Shown here piece after piece: positions 1 to 6,399 of a DNA stretch of 17,806 bases (position 1 is the stretch's first letter; every line of letters starts with the position of its first letter). Origin of the DNA: Cyanobacteriota bacterium (GTDB lineage Bacteria; Cyanobacteriota; Cyanobacteriia; Phormidesmidales; Phormidesmidaceae); NCBI GenBank assembly GCA_027483425.1, contig JAIXUR010000280.1:1-17806 (forward strand), written 5' to 3'. A model generated the notes under the pieces. The model was not told where the DNA came from. It made no database searches and worked only from the letters and a program-made list of their open reading frames with translations. Position numbers and translations under genes: made by a program.

Positions 1-714
1 ATTATGTGCGGCTCTCACCAGGCCACCATCGAGCAGGTGCGCCAGGTGTTTCACATTCTCTGGCGGGCCGATCTCGATCCCAGCGACCTGCGTTGCCCCA
101 TCCCCGAAGGCAAAAAAAGCCCCCTTGAACACAACTGCTCGGGCAAGCATGCGGGCATGCTGACCATCTGTCAACAGCGCAACTGGCCGTTAGAGAGCTA
201 TCTAGACCGCAACCATCCGGTCCAAAAACTCATTTTGGCGCGCGTCTCCGAGCTGTTGGGCATGCCCCCCGACGAATTTATCTGCGCCCACGATGACTGC
301 GGTGCCCCCACCTACTATATGCAGCTCAGTCAGATGGCCACGCTGTTTGCCATGCTCTCCTCCGGCAGCAGCCTGGATATGGAGCGCATTGTGCGAGCCA
401 TGACCAGCCACCCCGACATGGTCGGAGGCCCCGATGCCTTCGACACGACGCTGATGACCGTGACGAACGGGGCCCTGGTGAGCAAGTCCGGGGCCGAGGG
501 CATTCAGTGCATTGGTCGGGTCGGCGAGGGGCTGGGCCTGTCCATTAAGGTGATCGACGGGACTAGGCGAGCCAAATACGCCGCCGCTATCTTTAGCCTG
601 CGCCAGCTGGGCTGGATTTCTCCCTCCATGGCCGACACCCTGGCTGAGACCTATATGAAACTTGGCGAGTTTAAGCGGCTAGATGTCGTCGGCGAATTAC
701 CTATGATGTACTAA
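1..714 (+). CDS. L-asparaginase II-type protein (5' truncated by window edge)
   Basis: This is the C-terminal 237 residues of an asparaginase of the Asparaginase_II type (Pfam PF06089), expected to hydrolyse L-asparagine to aspartate and ammonia. The reading frame is open from base 1 (an Ile codon precedes the first ATG at 4), so that ATG is probably internal and the true start lies outside the window; family members are usually a little over 300 residues. Family hallmarks visible are the CSGKHAGML segment near residue 47 and the conserved stretches HDDCGAPTY and SHPDMVGG. The stop is TAA at 712. A 51-nt gap separates it from the endonuclease gene on the same strand. No terminator is obvious in that gap, so read-through is possible. 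The family call is good; substrate specificity is not shown by the sequence. Confidence 0.85.
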   Translation: MMCGSHQATIEQVRQVFHILWRADLDPSDLRCPIPEGKKSPLEHNCSGKHAGMLTICQQRNWPLESYLDRNHPVQKLILARVSELLGMPPDEFICAHDDCGAPTYYMQLSQMATLFAMLSSGSSLDMERIVRAMTSHPDMVGGPDAFDTTLMTVTNGALVSKSGAEGIQCIGRVGEGLGLSIKVIDGTRRAKYAAAIFSLRQLGWISPSMADTLAETYMKLGEFKRLDVVGELPMMY

Positions 715-765
715 ATTGTTTTCCCGCTTGGGATCAGGCCCTTGCCTTTATTCTGGGTGACTACC

Positions 766-1242
766 GTGGACACAAAGCTGAAGGGGGATATTGCTGAGCA
801 GGCCACCATTGTCCAAGCCTTGAAGCGAGGGTGGGGGGTCCTGAAGCCCATCGGCGATCGCCTACCCTACGACTTGGTATTTGACCTAGACGGTACTCTG
901 CTCAAGATTCAGGTTAAAGCTGCGTGGCTGCACCAGTCCTCTGGCAACTACGTCGTAGATAACCGCCGTACTAAAACCAATCGACGCCACATGGTGCGTT
1001 CACCCTACCAGCTCACAGACTTTGATTTTGCGATCGCCTATATTGACGAGCTAGAGGTGTTCTACGTTTTTCCAGCGGAGGTGTTTATCAGCTACGGCAG
1101 CGAGATTCATCTGGTCGAGGCCCCCAAACGTCAACGCCAGCCTCGATCCTCAGCCTATCGACAACGGTGGGATTTGCTTCAAGCGCTTCCCCTCAACCTC
1201 AATCAACCTATCCCAGAAGAAAATTCTCTTAAAATCCTGTAG
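766..1242 (+). CDS. PD-(D/E)XK homing endonuclease, I-Ssp6803I-like, free-standing
   Basis: A 158-residue protein resembling the group I intron-associated PD-(D/E)XK endonucleases of cyanobacteria, whose studied member I-Ssp6803I cuts the anticodon region of intronless initiator tRNA genes. From the GTG at 766 the protein begins MDTKLKGDIAEQ. The putative catalytic core is D36 (in PYDLVF) followed by Q49-V-K51, so Gln replaces the usual Asp/Glu, as I recall for I-Ssp6803I. A TTG at 742 would add eight residues, but the N-terminus starting at 766 fits the family better; neither start has a good ribosome binding site. In Synechocystis the gene lies inside the tRNA intron. Here it ends 38 nt upstream of the tRNA 5' end. 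No truncation or frameshift is visible, so it may be active. A resolvase or restriction role is less likely given the neighbour. Confidence 0.85.
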   Translation: MDTKLKGDIAEQATIVQALKRGWGVLKPIGDRLPYDLVFDLDGTLLKIQVKAAWLHQSSGNYVVDNRRTKTNRRHMVRSPYQLTDFDFAIAYIDELEVFYVFPAEVFISYGSEIHLVEAPKRQRQPRSSAYRQRWDLLQALPLNLNQPIPEENSLKIL

Positions 1243-1243
1243 T

Positions 1244-1259
1244 CGTAAACTGTTTTACG
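1244..1259. other. Small inverted repeat between endonuclease stop and tRNA promoter
   Basis: CGTAAA-CTGT-TTTACG is a perfect 6-bp stem with a 4-nt loop, starting 2 nt after the endonuclease stop and ending just before the tRNA -10 hexamer. It has no downstream T-run, so it is not a classical terminator. It could be an operator or a weak mRNA 3' structure. Confidence 0.35.
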
Positions 1260-1260
1260 C

Positions 1261-1266
1261 TATACT
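1261..1266 (+). promoter_or_regulatory. Probable -10 hexamer of the initiator tRNA promoter
   Basis: TATACT lies 14 nt before the mature tRNA 5' end, a suitable spacing for a short leader removed by RNase P. No good -35 hexamer is seen at 16-18 nt upstream, where the sequence is the tail of the endonuclease gene. Confidence 0.45.
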
Positions 1267-1280
1267 GATCAAGTCGACGA

Positions 1281-1607
<327 letters not shown>

Positions 1608-1613
1608 AAACAG

Positions 1614-1653
1614 CAAAAGGGCTTCTAGAGTTTTCTAGAAGCCCTTTTGTTTG
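1614..1653 (+). terminator. Rho-independent terminator after tRNA-fMet
   Basis: A perfect 16-bp stem (1614-1629 with 1634-1649) and a GTTT loop; the 3' arm ends CCCTTTTG and is followed by TTTG. It begins 7 nt after the tRNA CCA. The A-rich 5' arm makes it roughly symmetrical, so it could also block transcription from the other strand. Confidence 0.9.
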
Positions 1654-1686
1654 ACCAATCTTGGCCAACGTCCCCCCAATGGGCGA

Positions 1687-1702
1687 TATTGCATAAGCAA
1701 TA
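1687..1702. promoter_or_regulatory. Inverted repeat upstream of the sugar-acid kinase gene
   Basis: TATTGC-ATAA-GCAATA, a perfect 6-bp dyad centred about 43 nt before the kinase ATG. Its position and symmetry suit an operator for a dimeric regulator. It is AT-rich, so it might be chance. Confidence 0.3.
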
Positions 1703-1737
1703 GTGACTTCTGTTGAACCCCATAGAGGCCAGCACCC

Positions 1738-3078
1738 ATGGCTCAGCCCAAAATTATTGTCTTAGACGACGACCCCACCGGTTCTCAAACGGTGCACAGC
1801 TGTCTGCTGCTGCTGCAGTGGGATGTCGATACCCTGCGCCTAGGGCTGCAAGATAGTTCGCCCATTTTCTTTGTGCTGACCAACACTCGCGCCCTCACCG
1901 CCGCGGCCGCTGAAGCGGTGACCCGAGCGGTGTGCCAAAACTTGAAGCAGGCGATCGCCCTCGAAGGCATCCAGGATTTCCTTGTGGTCAGTCGCTCTGA
2001 CTCGACCCTGCGGGGCCATTATCCGGTGGAGACCGATGCGATCGCAGACGAACTTGGCCCCTTTGACGCCCACTTTCTCGTGCCCGCCTTTTTTGAGGGG
2101 GGCCGCCTTACCCGCGACAGTATCCACTACCTGATGGTTAACGGCGTACCCACCCCGGTCCACGAAACCGAATTTGCCCAGGATTCTGTCTTTGGCTACA
2201 GCACCAGCTACCTGCCCGACTACGTGGCCGAAAAAACCGCTGGCCGCATCCCAGCCCAGGCGGTCGAACGATTCACCCTTGCCGATATTCGCGCGGGGTC
2301 TCTAGAACGACTGATGGCGCTAGAGAACAATGTCTGCTGCGCCGTCGATGGCGAAACCCAGGCCGACCTCAACCAGTTTGCCCAGGATTTGCTGACCGCT
2401 GCCGCCCTGGGCAAGCGCTTTCTATTGCGCAGTGCCGCCAGCGTGCTGACCGCCCTGGCGGCACTGCCCCCCCAGCCCATCGATGCCAGCCGCATGGGCA
2501 CCTACGTGCGCGGCGGGGTGCCGGGGGCGATCATCGTGGGATCCCACGTCAAGAAGACCACCCAGCAGCTAGAGCAGCTATTGCTGGAGCCAGGGGTCAC
2601 GGCTATTGAGGTGGATGTGGCGGCGCTGCGCGATGGCGGCCCAGCGGCCCACAGCACCGTGCTGGCTGACCTGCTTCAGCGGGTGAAGGTGGCCCATGGC
2701 GAGGGCCAGGTGCCGGTGGTCTACACCAGCCGCGACGAACTCACCTTCGACACGGTGCAGGCCCGCCTCGATTTTGGCGTCGAGGTCTCATCGCTGCTGA
2801 TGGATGTAATTCGGGGCCTGCCCGCCGACATCGGCTTTTTGATCAGCAAAGGGGGCATCACCTCCAACGACACCCTGAGCACGGGGCTGGTGCTACGGAC
2901 GGCTCGGTTGCTGGGTCAGATCTTACCGGGGGTCTCTGCGGTGCGCACCCCCGCTGACCACCCCCAGTTCCCGGATCTGCCGGTGGTGGTGTTCCCCGGC
3001 AACGTGGGGGATGAGGCGGCCTTGGCGATCGCCTATCGTCGATTGATGGGGATCTTGAATGATGGCGACCAGCCATAG
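1738..3078 (+). CDS. Four-carbon acid sugar kinase family protein
   Basis: A 446-residue protein of the former DUF1537 family, whose characterised members phosphorylate threonate, erythronate or other sugar acids using ATP. The N-terminal substrate domain begins with LDDDPTGSQ (residues 8-16) and has SRSDSTLRGHYPVE near residues 84-97. The C-terminal nucleotide domain has SKGGITSND (about 370-378) and FPGNVGDEAAL near the end. Length matches the family (about 400-470). The start ATG at 1738 has a GAGG 9 nt upstream. Family members commonly sit with a dehydrogenase, aldolase or isomerase of the same catabolic route; here there is none, only the tRNA upstream and hslO convergent downstream. The family is clear, the substrate unknown. 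Confidence 0.88.
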   Translation: MAQPKIIVLDDDPTGSQTVHSCLLLLQWDVDTLRLGLQDSSPIFFVLTNTRALTAAAAEAVTRAVCQNLKQAIALEGIQDFLVVSRSDSTLRGHYPVETDAIADELGPFDAHFLVPAFFEGGRLTRDSIHYLMVNGVPTPVHETEFAQDSVFGYSTSYLPDYVAEKTAGRIPAQAVERFTLADIRAGSLERLMALENNVCCAVDGETQADLNQFAQDLLTAAALGKRFLLRSAASVLTALAALPPQPIDASRMGTYVRGGVPGAIIVGSHVKKTTQQLEQLLLEPGVTAIEVDVAALRDGGPAAHSTVLADLLQRVKVAHGEGQVPVVYTSRDELTFDTVQARLDFGVEVSSLLMDVIRGLPADIGFLISKGGITSNDTLSTGLVLRTARLLGQILPGVSAVRTPADHPQFPDLPVVVFPGNVGDEAALAIAYRRLMGILNDGDQP

Positions 3079-3116
3079 CTCAGGTGGCTTTGGGGAACCC
3101 AAATACCGCTAGCTAG

Positions 3117-3135
3117 GGGCGCAGGGCCTGCGCCC
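3117..3135. terminator. GC-rich hairpin between convergent kinase and hslO
   Basis: GGGCGCA (3117-3123) pairs with TGCGCCC (3129-3135) around a GGGCC loop, in the 86-nt gap between two convergent genes. No strong T-run follows on either strand, so termination is inferred from position. Confidence 0.5.
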
Positions 3136-3164
3136 TTGGGAGTATCTTCTTCCCTACAAACCGC

Positions 3165-4076
3165 CTAGCGCGTCGCTTCCTTGCGATCTTCCCGCAGGTC
3201 TTCGATCAGCTGGGCCAGCTGATCGCTACTGGTGTGATACACCTCGTTGCAAAAGTGACAGATCGCTTCAGCCCCGTTATCGGTTTCGATCATATCCTGC
3301 AGCTCTTCTTCACCCAGCATTTTGAGTGCCCCCAGCATGCGATCGAAAGAACAGGGGCAGGAAAACTGCACCATCTGGGTTTCGGGCAAAATCTCCAGAC
3401 CCAGATCGCCCACCAGATCGGCAAAAATTTGCGGCAGGGTTTTGTTGGCCTGCAGCAGGGGCGTAAACCCAGTCAGGGCGGCTAGGCGGCTTTCGATCAG
3501 GGTCACCATTTCGGTATCTTCGGCGGCGCGGGGCAAAATTTGCAGCAGCAGCCCCCCAGCCGCCTCGACCCCGTTGGCCCCCACAAACACCCCCAGCATC
3601 AAGGCTGAGGGTGTTTGCTCCGAGGTGGCCAAGTAGTGGGTGAGGTCATCGCCAATTTCCCCCGAGACCAGCTCTACGGTGCTTGAGTAGGGGTAGCCGT
3701 AGCCCATGTCGCGCACCACGTAGACATAGCCCTGGCGACCCACGGCCGCACCGACATCGAGCTTACCCTGGGCATTGGGGGGCAGTTCCACAGCGGGGTT
3801 ATCCACATAGCCTCGGGCCGTGCCATCGGTACCGGCATCGACCAAAATGCCCCCCAGGGGGCCATCGCCCCGCACGCGAATGTTAACCCGGCCCTGGGCC
3901 TGCTTCATACTGGAGGCCAGCAGTAACCCAGCCGCCACAGTGCGGCCCAGCGCCGCCGTGGCCACGTAGGACAGGTTGTGGCGCTGCCTGGCTACCTCAG
4001 TGAGTTTAGTGGTGATTACCCCTACTACCCGGATGCCGCCATCGGCGGCGGTAGCTCGAATGAGTTGGTCTACCAT
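3165..4076 (-). CDS. hslO: Hsp33 redox-regulated chaperone
   Basis: A 303-residue cytosolic Hsp33 homologue, a holdase chaperone switched on when oxidants release zinc from its C-terminal cysteines. The four zinc ligands are present as C240-P-C242 (in FSCPCSFDR) and C273-H-F-C276 (in CHFCNEVY). The N-terminal core carries the family segments LIRATAADGGIRVVGVITT and RVRGDGPLGGILVDAG. Length is normal for the family (about 290-300). The ATG at 4076 gives the expected N-terminus. It is convergent with the kinase gene and divergent from the small unknown gene at 4256, and looks monocistronic. Nothing appears damaged. Confidence 0.96.
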   Translation of the reverse strand: MVDQLIRATAADGGIRVVGVITTKLTEVARQRHNLSYVATAALGRTVAAGLLLASSMKQAQGRVNIRVRGDGPLGGILVDAGTDGTARGYVDNPAVELPPNAQGKLDVGAAVGRQGYVYVVRDMGYGYPYSSTVELVSGEIGDDLTHYLATSEQTPSALMLGVFVGANGVEAAGGLLLQILPRAAEDTEMVTLIESRLAALTGFTPLLQANKTLPQIFADLVGDLGLEILPETQMVQFSCPCSFDRMLGALKMLGEEELQDMIETDNGAEAICHFCNEVYHTSSDQLAQLIEDLREDRKEATR

Positions 4077-4122
4077 CGGCTGCCCCAGTCTTCCCTTAAT
4101 ATTGCTTAGTAATTATTGTAGA

Positions 4123-4148
4123 AGGTTTGGGGTATGCAGGTTTGGGGT
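4123..4148. repeat. Two 11-bp direct repeats in the hslO / 4256 divergent promoter region
   Basis: AGGTTTGGGGT occurs at 4123-4133 and again at 4138-4148, a perfect copy with a 15-bp period. It lies 47-72 nt upstream of hslO and about 110 nt before the divergent gene, a position suited to a regulator site; low complexity is an alternative. Confidence 0.5.
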
Positions 4149-4255
4149 GGTTTACCTACCCTGGGGCTGGGGCTGAGTTGCGCTCCCAGGCCCCTGTTTC
4201 CCTGGGTTTCTTTTGCCATACTGGAAAGAGTTGTTTGCGGGCACATCACCACCCT

Positions 4256-4642
4256 ATGCTAGGCACCTTTCAGCGCAGTCACCTCCGCATCGAAGTCGAA
4301 GCCACCCAGGGGCAGATTCAGGCCAGTTTGATGCAGCCCAGCAAATTTTGCCAATGGCTCTGGCCCCAGCGATTTAGCCAGGGGCTACCCAACGAACTCC
4401 ACAGCAGCCTGAGCTTTAATAGCTACCTGGGGCCCATCGAAATTCACCATGAGGTGAAGCAGGTCAACGACCACAGTCTACATATGGTGCTGTCTGGCGG
4501 CATCGATGGTTACCACCAGTGGGACTGGGGCGACCAATGGGTACAGTCGCGTTTAGAGGGTATATCGCCCCTCCCCCTCAACCTGGGCCAGAGCCTGGCG
4601 ATGTTTCGGCTTAGGCAGTATTTGCAGCCGCCTAAGCCGTAG
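4256..4642 (+). CDS. Conserved-looking small protein of unknown function
   Basis: A 128-residue soluble protein starting MLGTFQRSHLRIEVEA. I do not recognise a named family. The frame stays open upstream to 4127, but that part is Gly/Pro-rich promoter-like sequence containing the direct repeats, so the ATG at 4256 is preferred. Composition is ordinary for a folded protein: alternating beta-type segments (GPIEIHHEVKQV, SLHMVLSGGIDG), Trp/Gln-rich turns (YHQWDWGDQW) and a C-terminal helix-like LGQSLAMFRLRQYL. This is loosely reminiscent of small SRPBCC/START-like proteins, a weak guess. It has no signal peptide or membrane segment. It is divergent from hslO and converges on the NUDIX gene 27 nt away. 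Confidence 0.7.
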   Translation: MLGTFQRSHLRIEVEATQGQIQASLMQPSKFCQWLWPQRFSQGLPNELHSSLSFNSYLGPIEIHHEVKQVNDHSLHMVLSGGIDGYHQWDWGDQWVQSRLEGISPLPLNLGQSLAMFRLRQYLQPPKP

Positions 4643-4669
4643 TTCTAGCTCTGAGGCTGACGGGACTGA

Positions 4670-5143
4670 TTAGGGATAAGGCACCTGCCCCAGCACCAGC
4701 ACCAGCTCATCTAAAAACTGACTCTGGGCTTTGATAATGCGCTGCTTGGCCTCTTCCAGCGGAAACCAGGCGGCCTGGTCAACCTCTGGGAACTCTCGCA
4801 GCACTCCAGAGTTGGGCGGCCACTCGAGCTCAAAGGTATTGCTGTGCAGGCTGGTGGGGTTAAAGTTGCCCTCAAAGGCCCAGGCAAACACCAGTTTGCC
4901 CCCGGCCTGGCGCACCGGCCGCAGGGGGAGAAAGTTGCCGCTGGGGGCCAGCCCGGTTTCTTCCCAAAATTCTCGCTTGGCGGCCTCAAAGGTGTCTTCC
5001 CCTGGGGCAATTTCGCCCTTGGGAATAGTCCAGGCTTGCCAGCGGCGGTTAGCCCAGTAGGGGCCGCCGGAGTGCACCAACAGCACCTCCAGGTGGCTAT
5101 CCTGGGTTCTATACATGAGTAGGCCCGCGCTTTTTTTAGCCAT
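4670..5143 (-). CDS. NUDIX hydrolase
   Basis: A 157-residue NUDIX protein. The box GX5EX7REUXEEXGU is complete: G43, E49, R57-E58, E61-E62, G64-L65. N-terminal MAKKSAGLLMYR and the short length resemble the Ap4A/MutT-like group acting on nucleoside diphosphate derivatives, but the true substrate cannot be read from the sequence. The ATG at 5143 is the natural start; a HIP1 octamer at 5148-5155 sits where a ribosome binding site would be, so the initiation signal is weak. It converges with the unknown gene at 4256-4642. A 20-bp dyad lies 36 nt upstream of its start. Confidence 0.93.
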   Translation of the reverse strand: MAKKSAGLLMYRTQDSHLEVLLVHSGGPYWANRRWQAWTIPKGEIAPGEDTFEAAKREFWEETGLAPSGNFLPLRPVRQAGGKLVFAWAFEGNFNPTSLHSNTFELEWPPNSGVLREFPEVDQAAWFPLEEAKQRIIKAQSQFLDELVLVLGQVPYP

Positions 5144-5178
5144 GGCAGCGATCGCACCCTTCCCCGACCCATCGAGCT

Positions 5179-5198
5179 AGGACGGAGTACACCGTCCT
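5179..5198. promoter_or_regulatory. 20-bp dyad upstream of the NUDIX gene
   Basis: AGGACGG (5179-5185) and CCGTCCT (5192-5198) are perfect inverted arms around AGTACA, giving a nearly full 20-bp palindrome 36 nt upstream of the NUDIX start. There is no T-run, so an operator is likelier than a terminator. Confidence 0.4.
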
Positions 5199-5400
5199 TA
5201 AAGCGTTAGTCTTCACAACCCTAGCCCAGCCCCCTGTTGCGACCTGCGACCACCCAACTATATCGGGCCTGGGTTAGCTCGATGCCGTCCAGGCTAGAGT
5301 GCCCGTCATGGGCTAACTTAACCCAGTTTGCCCCAACCTAGCCCAGCCTTCCCCACGGTCAACCCAGCCAAAGAGATTCTGGAAAAACCTGCCAGGTTCC

Positions 5401-5429
5401 TTGCCCTTGGCCTAGCATACCTGTAGTAC
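5401..5429 (+). promoter_or_regulatory. Weak sigma70-type promoter candidate for the zinc-ribbon gene
   Basis: TTGCCC (5401-5406) and TAGTAC (5424-5429) are separated by 17 nt, about 50 nt before the ATG at 5482. Both hexamers are imperfect. Confidence 0.25.
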
Positions 5430-5481
5430 AGCCTCAGCGAACAAAGACAAGCTCAGGTTCTAGCGTTTGCCAAAATTTACC

Positions 5482-6039
5482 ATGCCCTACCAATGCGATC
5501 TTGGCCCCGGCCAAAGGATATATCTGGATAATTCCGGTAACACCACCCAAATCACCCTAGCCAGCGGTGGCCCAGGGCAGCAGCAACAGTCTAGTACTCA
5601 GGTGCAAACCGGCACCTGGACTGAGGCTCCCCAGGTGGCGAGGGTCGCCAGCGGTGTCTTAATTCGCTGCGTGACGGCCCAGGGTACATTCCTATGGCAG
5701 GTGCAGGGCATGCAGATTGGAGCCGTTGCCGCCCCCGCCTGGCCCACCGATCGCGGCGTTCCCATGCAGCCGGTAGGTGCCATTCCCACTGCGCCCATGC
5801 CGCCTATGGCACCCATGGCACCCATGGCACCCATGGCACCTATGCCGCCGATGCAAATGGGTGATATGCACCTGTCAGCCAACCCCATGACCATGACCAT
5901 GGGTAATATGACTCTGAGTATGGGTAATGCCGCCACACCCAGCTCGGCCCCTGACACCCCCCGGTTCTGTACCCAGTGCGGGGCGGCGGTGGCTGTGGGC
6001 GATCGCTACTGTGGCCACTGCGGTCATACCCTCGGCTAA
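5482..6039 (+). CDS. Protein with Met/Pro repeat linker and C-terminal zinc ribbon
   Basis: A 185-residue protein of unknown function. Three parts are visible: an N-terminal beta-rich segment (about 1-85; GQRIYLDNSGNTTQITLASG, then VLIRCVTAQGTFLWQVQG), a Met/Pro/Ala-rich linker (about 95-150) with four near-identical APM triplets followed by Met-rich PMTMTMGNMTLSMGN, and a zinc ribbon with C163-x2-C166 and C177-x2-C180. The ATG at 5482 is preferred over a TTG at 5467. There is no signal peptide or membrane helix. The zinc ribbon suggests nucleic acid or protein binding, and the Met-rich linker could bind copper or be a flexible tether; both are guesses. It converges with the aquaporin locus, which has its own terminator. 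Confidence 0.8.
   Translation: MPYQCDLGPGQRIYLDNSGNTTQITLASGGPGQQQQSSTQVQTGTWTEAPQVARVASGVLIRCVTAQGTFLWQVQGMQIGAVAAPAWPTDRGVPMQPVGAIPTAPMPPMAPMAPMAPMAPMPPMQMGDMHLSANPMTMTMGNMTLSMGNAATPSSAPDTPRFCTQCGAAVAVGDRYCGHCGHTLG
5797..5852 (+). repeat. 9-bp in-frame tandem repeat (CCCATGGCA unit)
   Basis: Successive CCCATGGCA-type units encode the APM triplets of the zinc-ribbon protein. The three central copies are identical and flanking copies are degenerate. Because the unit is a multiple of three, slippage would change linker length without breaking the frame. Confidence 0.85.
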
Positions 6040-6082
6040 GACAGGCGCGCGCGTCGCCTAATCACCCCTTAGCGGCCAACCC

Positions 6083-6119
6083 TAAAAAACAAAAAAATCG
6101 GAGGATAGTATCCTCCGAT
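6083..6119 (-). terminator. Rho-independent terminator of the aquaporin transcript
   Basis: Read on the minus strand, a perfect 10-bp stem (6097-6106 with 6110-6119; loop of 3) is followed by seven T, then G and more T. It lies 87 nt beyond the stop of the aquaporin remnant and about 265 nt beyond that of aqpZ itself, so it probably belonged to the lost second gene. Confidence 0.88.
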
Positions 6120-6191
6120 CAGACAAACAGCGATGTAGCCAGGCAACTTCTGGAAAAGAGTTTCCCCAAGGGTGGGCAGTGCTCACCCTAC

Positions 6192-6207
6192 AGCGACTAC
6201 AGTCGCT
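6192..6207. repeat. 7-bp inverted repeat at the end of the aquaporin remnant
   Basis: AGCGACT-AC-AGTCGCT overlaps the remnant's stop codon. A second imperfect hairpin (GGGTGGGCA with TGCTCACCC) precedes it near 6171-6189. Neither has a T-run; their role is unknown. Confidence 0.4.
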
Positions 6208-6399
6208 AGATTAAAACTGAGATCTTCTTTCCTAGAAATATGGAATATACCCACCCAGCTAACACGGCTCCCAAAATCGGAGCTACCCAAAACAACCATA
6301 GCTGGCCAAGCAGCGGGCTACTCACCAATAGAGCCGGGCCGGTGCTCTGAGCGGGGTTAACGGAGGTGTTGGTCACCGGAAAGCTAATTAGGTGAATCA
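6206..6399 (-). pseudogene. 3' remnant of a second aqpZ-like aquaporin gene
   Basis: The minus strand here encodes LIHLISFPVTNTSVNPAQ and continues to GAVLAGWVYSIFLGKK, aligning with the last quarter of the neighbouring AqpZ. Positions 6247-6399 match 6464-6616 at a constant 217-bp offset with no gaps and about 20 mismatches in 153 (my hand count, about 87 percent identity). Many differences are synonymous, so the copy evolved under coding constraint before breaking. The remnant keeps only the second half of the channel (second NPA box, with Arg replaced by Gln) and its own stop at 6206; the first half, start codon and promoter are missing. It cannot form a channel. The frame is open further upstream, but that part is aqpZ tail sequence in another frame. 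Confidence 0.85.

Larger units (their letters stand above)
5144..5481. other. 338-nt intergenic region between divergent genes
   Basis: This holds the promoters of the NUDIX gene (minus) and the zinc-ribbon gene (plus). It contains the dyad at 5179-5198, a weak plus-strand promoter candidate at 5401-5429, and repeated CCTAGCCCAGCC-type words near 5219 and 5337. No reading frame or RNA gene was recognised. Confidence 0.6.

Noticed and set aside
4..6. ATG at position 4 as the true start of the asparaginase
   Set aside because: The frame is already open at base 1 and the protein would lack the conserved N-terminal third of the family.
742..765. TTG start for the homing endonuclease
   Set aside because: It adds eight residues before the family-like MDTKLKGD start and has no better ribosome binding site, so the GTG at 766 is preferred.
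4127..4255. N-terminal extension of the unknown small protein
   Set aside because: The stretch is repeat-containing, Gly/Pro-rich promoter-like DNA; the ATG at 4256 gives a normal protein.
5797..5852. CRISPR or minisatellite array
   Set aside because: The 9-bp units have no spacers and are in-frame coding repeats.
5598..5957. Minus-strand frame with Gly-Ala-Met repeats
   Set aside because: It is the shadow of the plus-strand Met/Pro repeat, with no start signal and no family resemblance.
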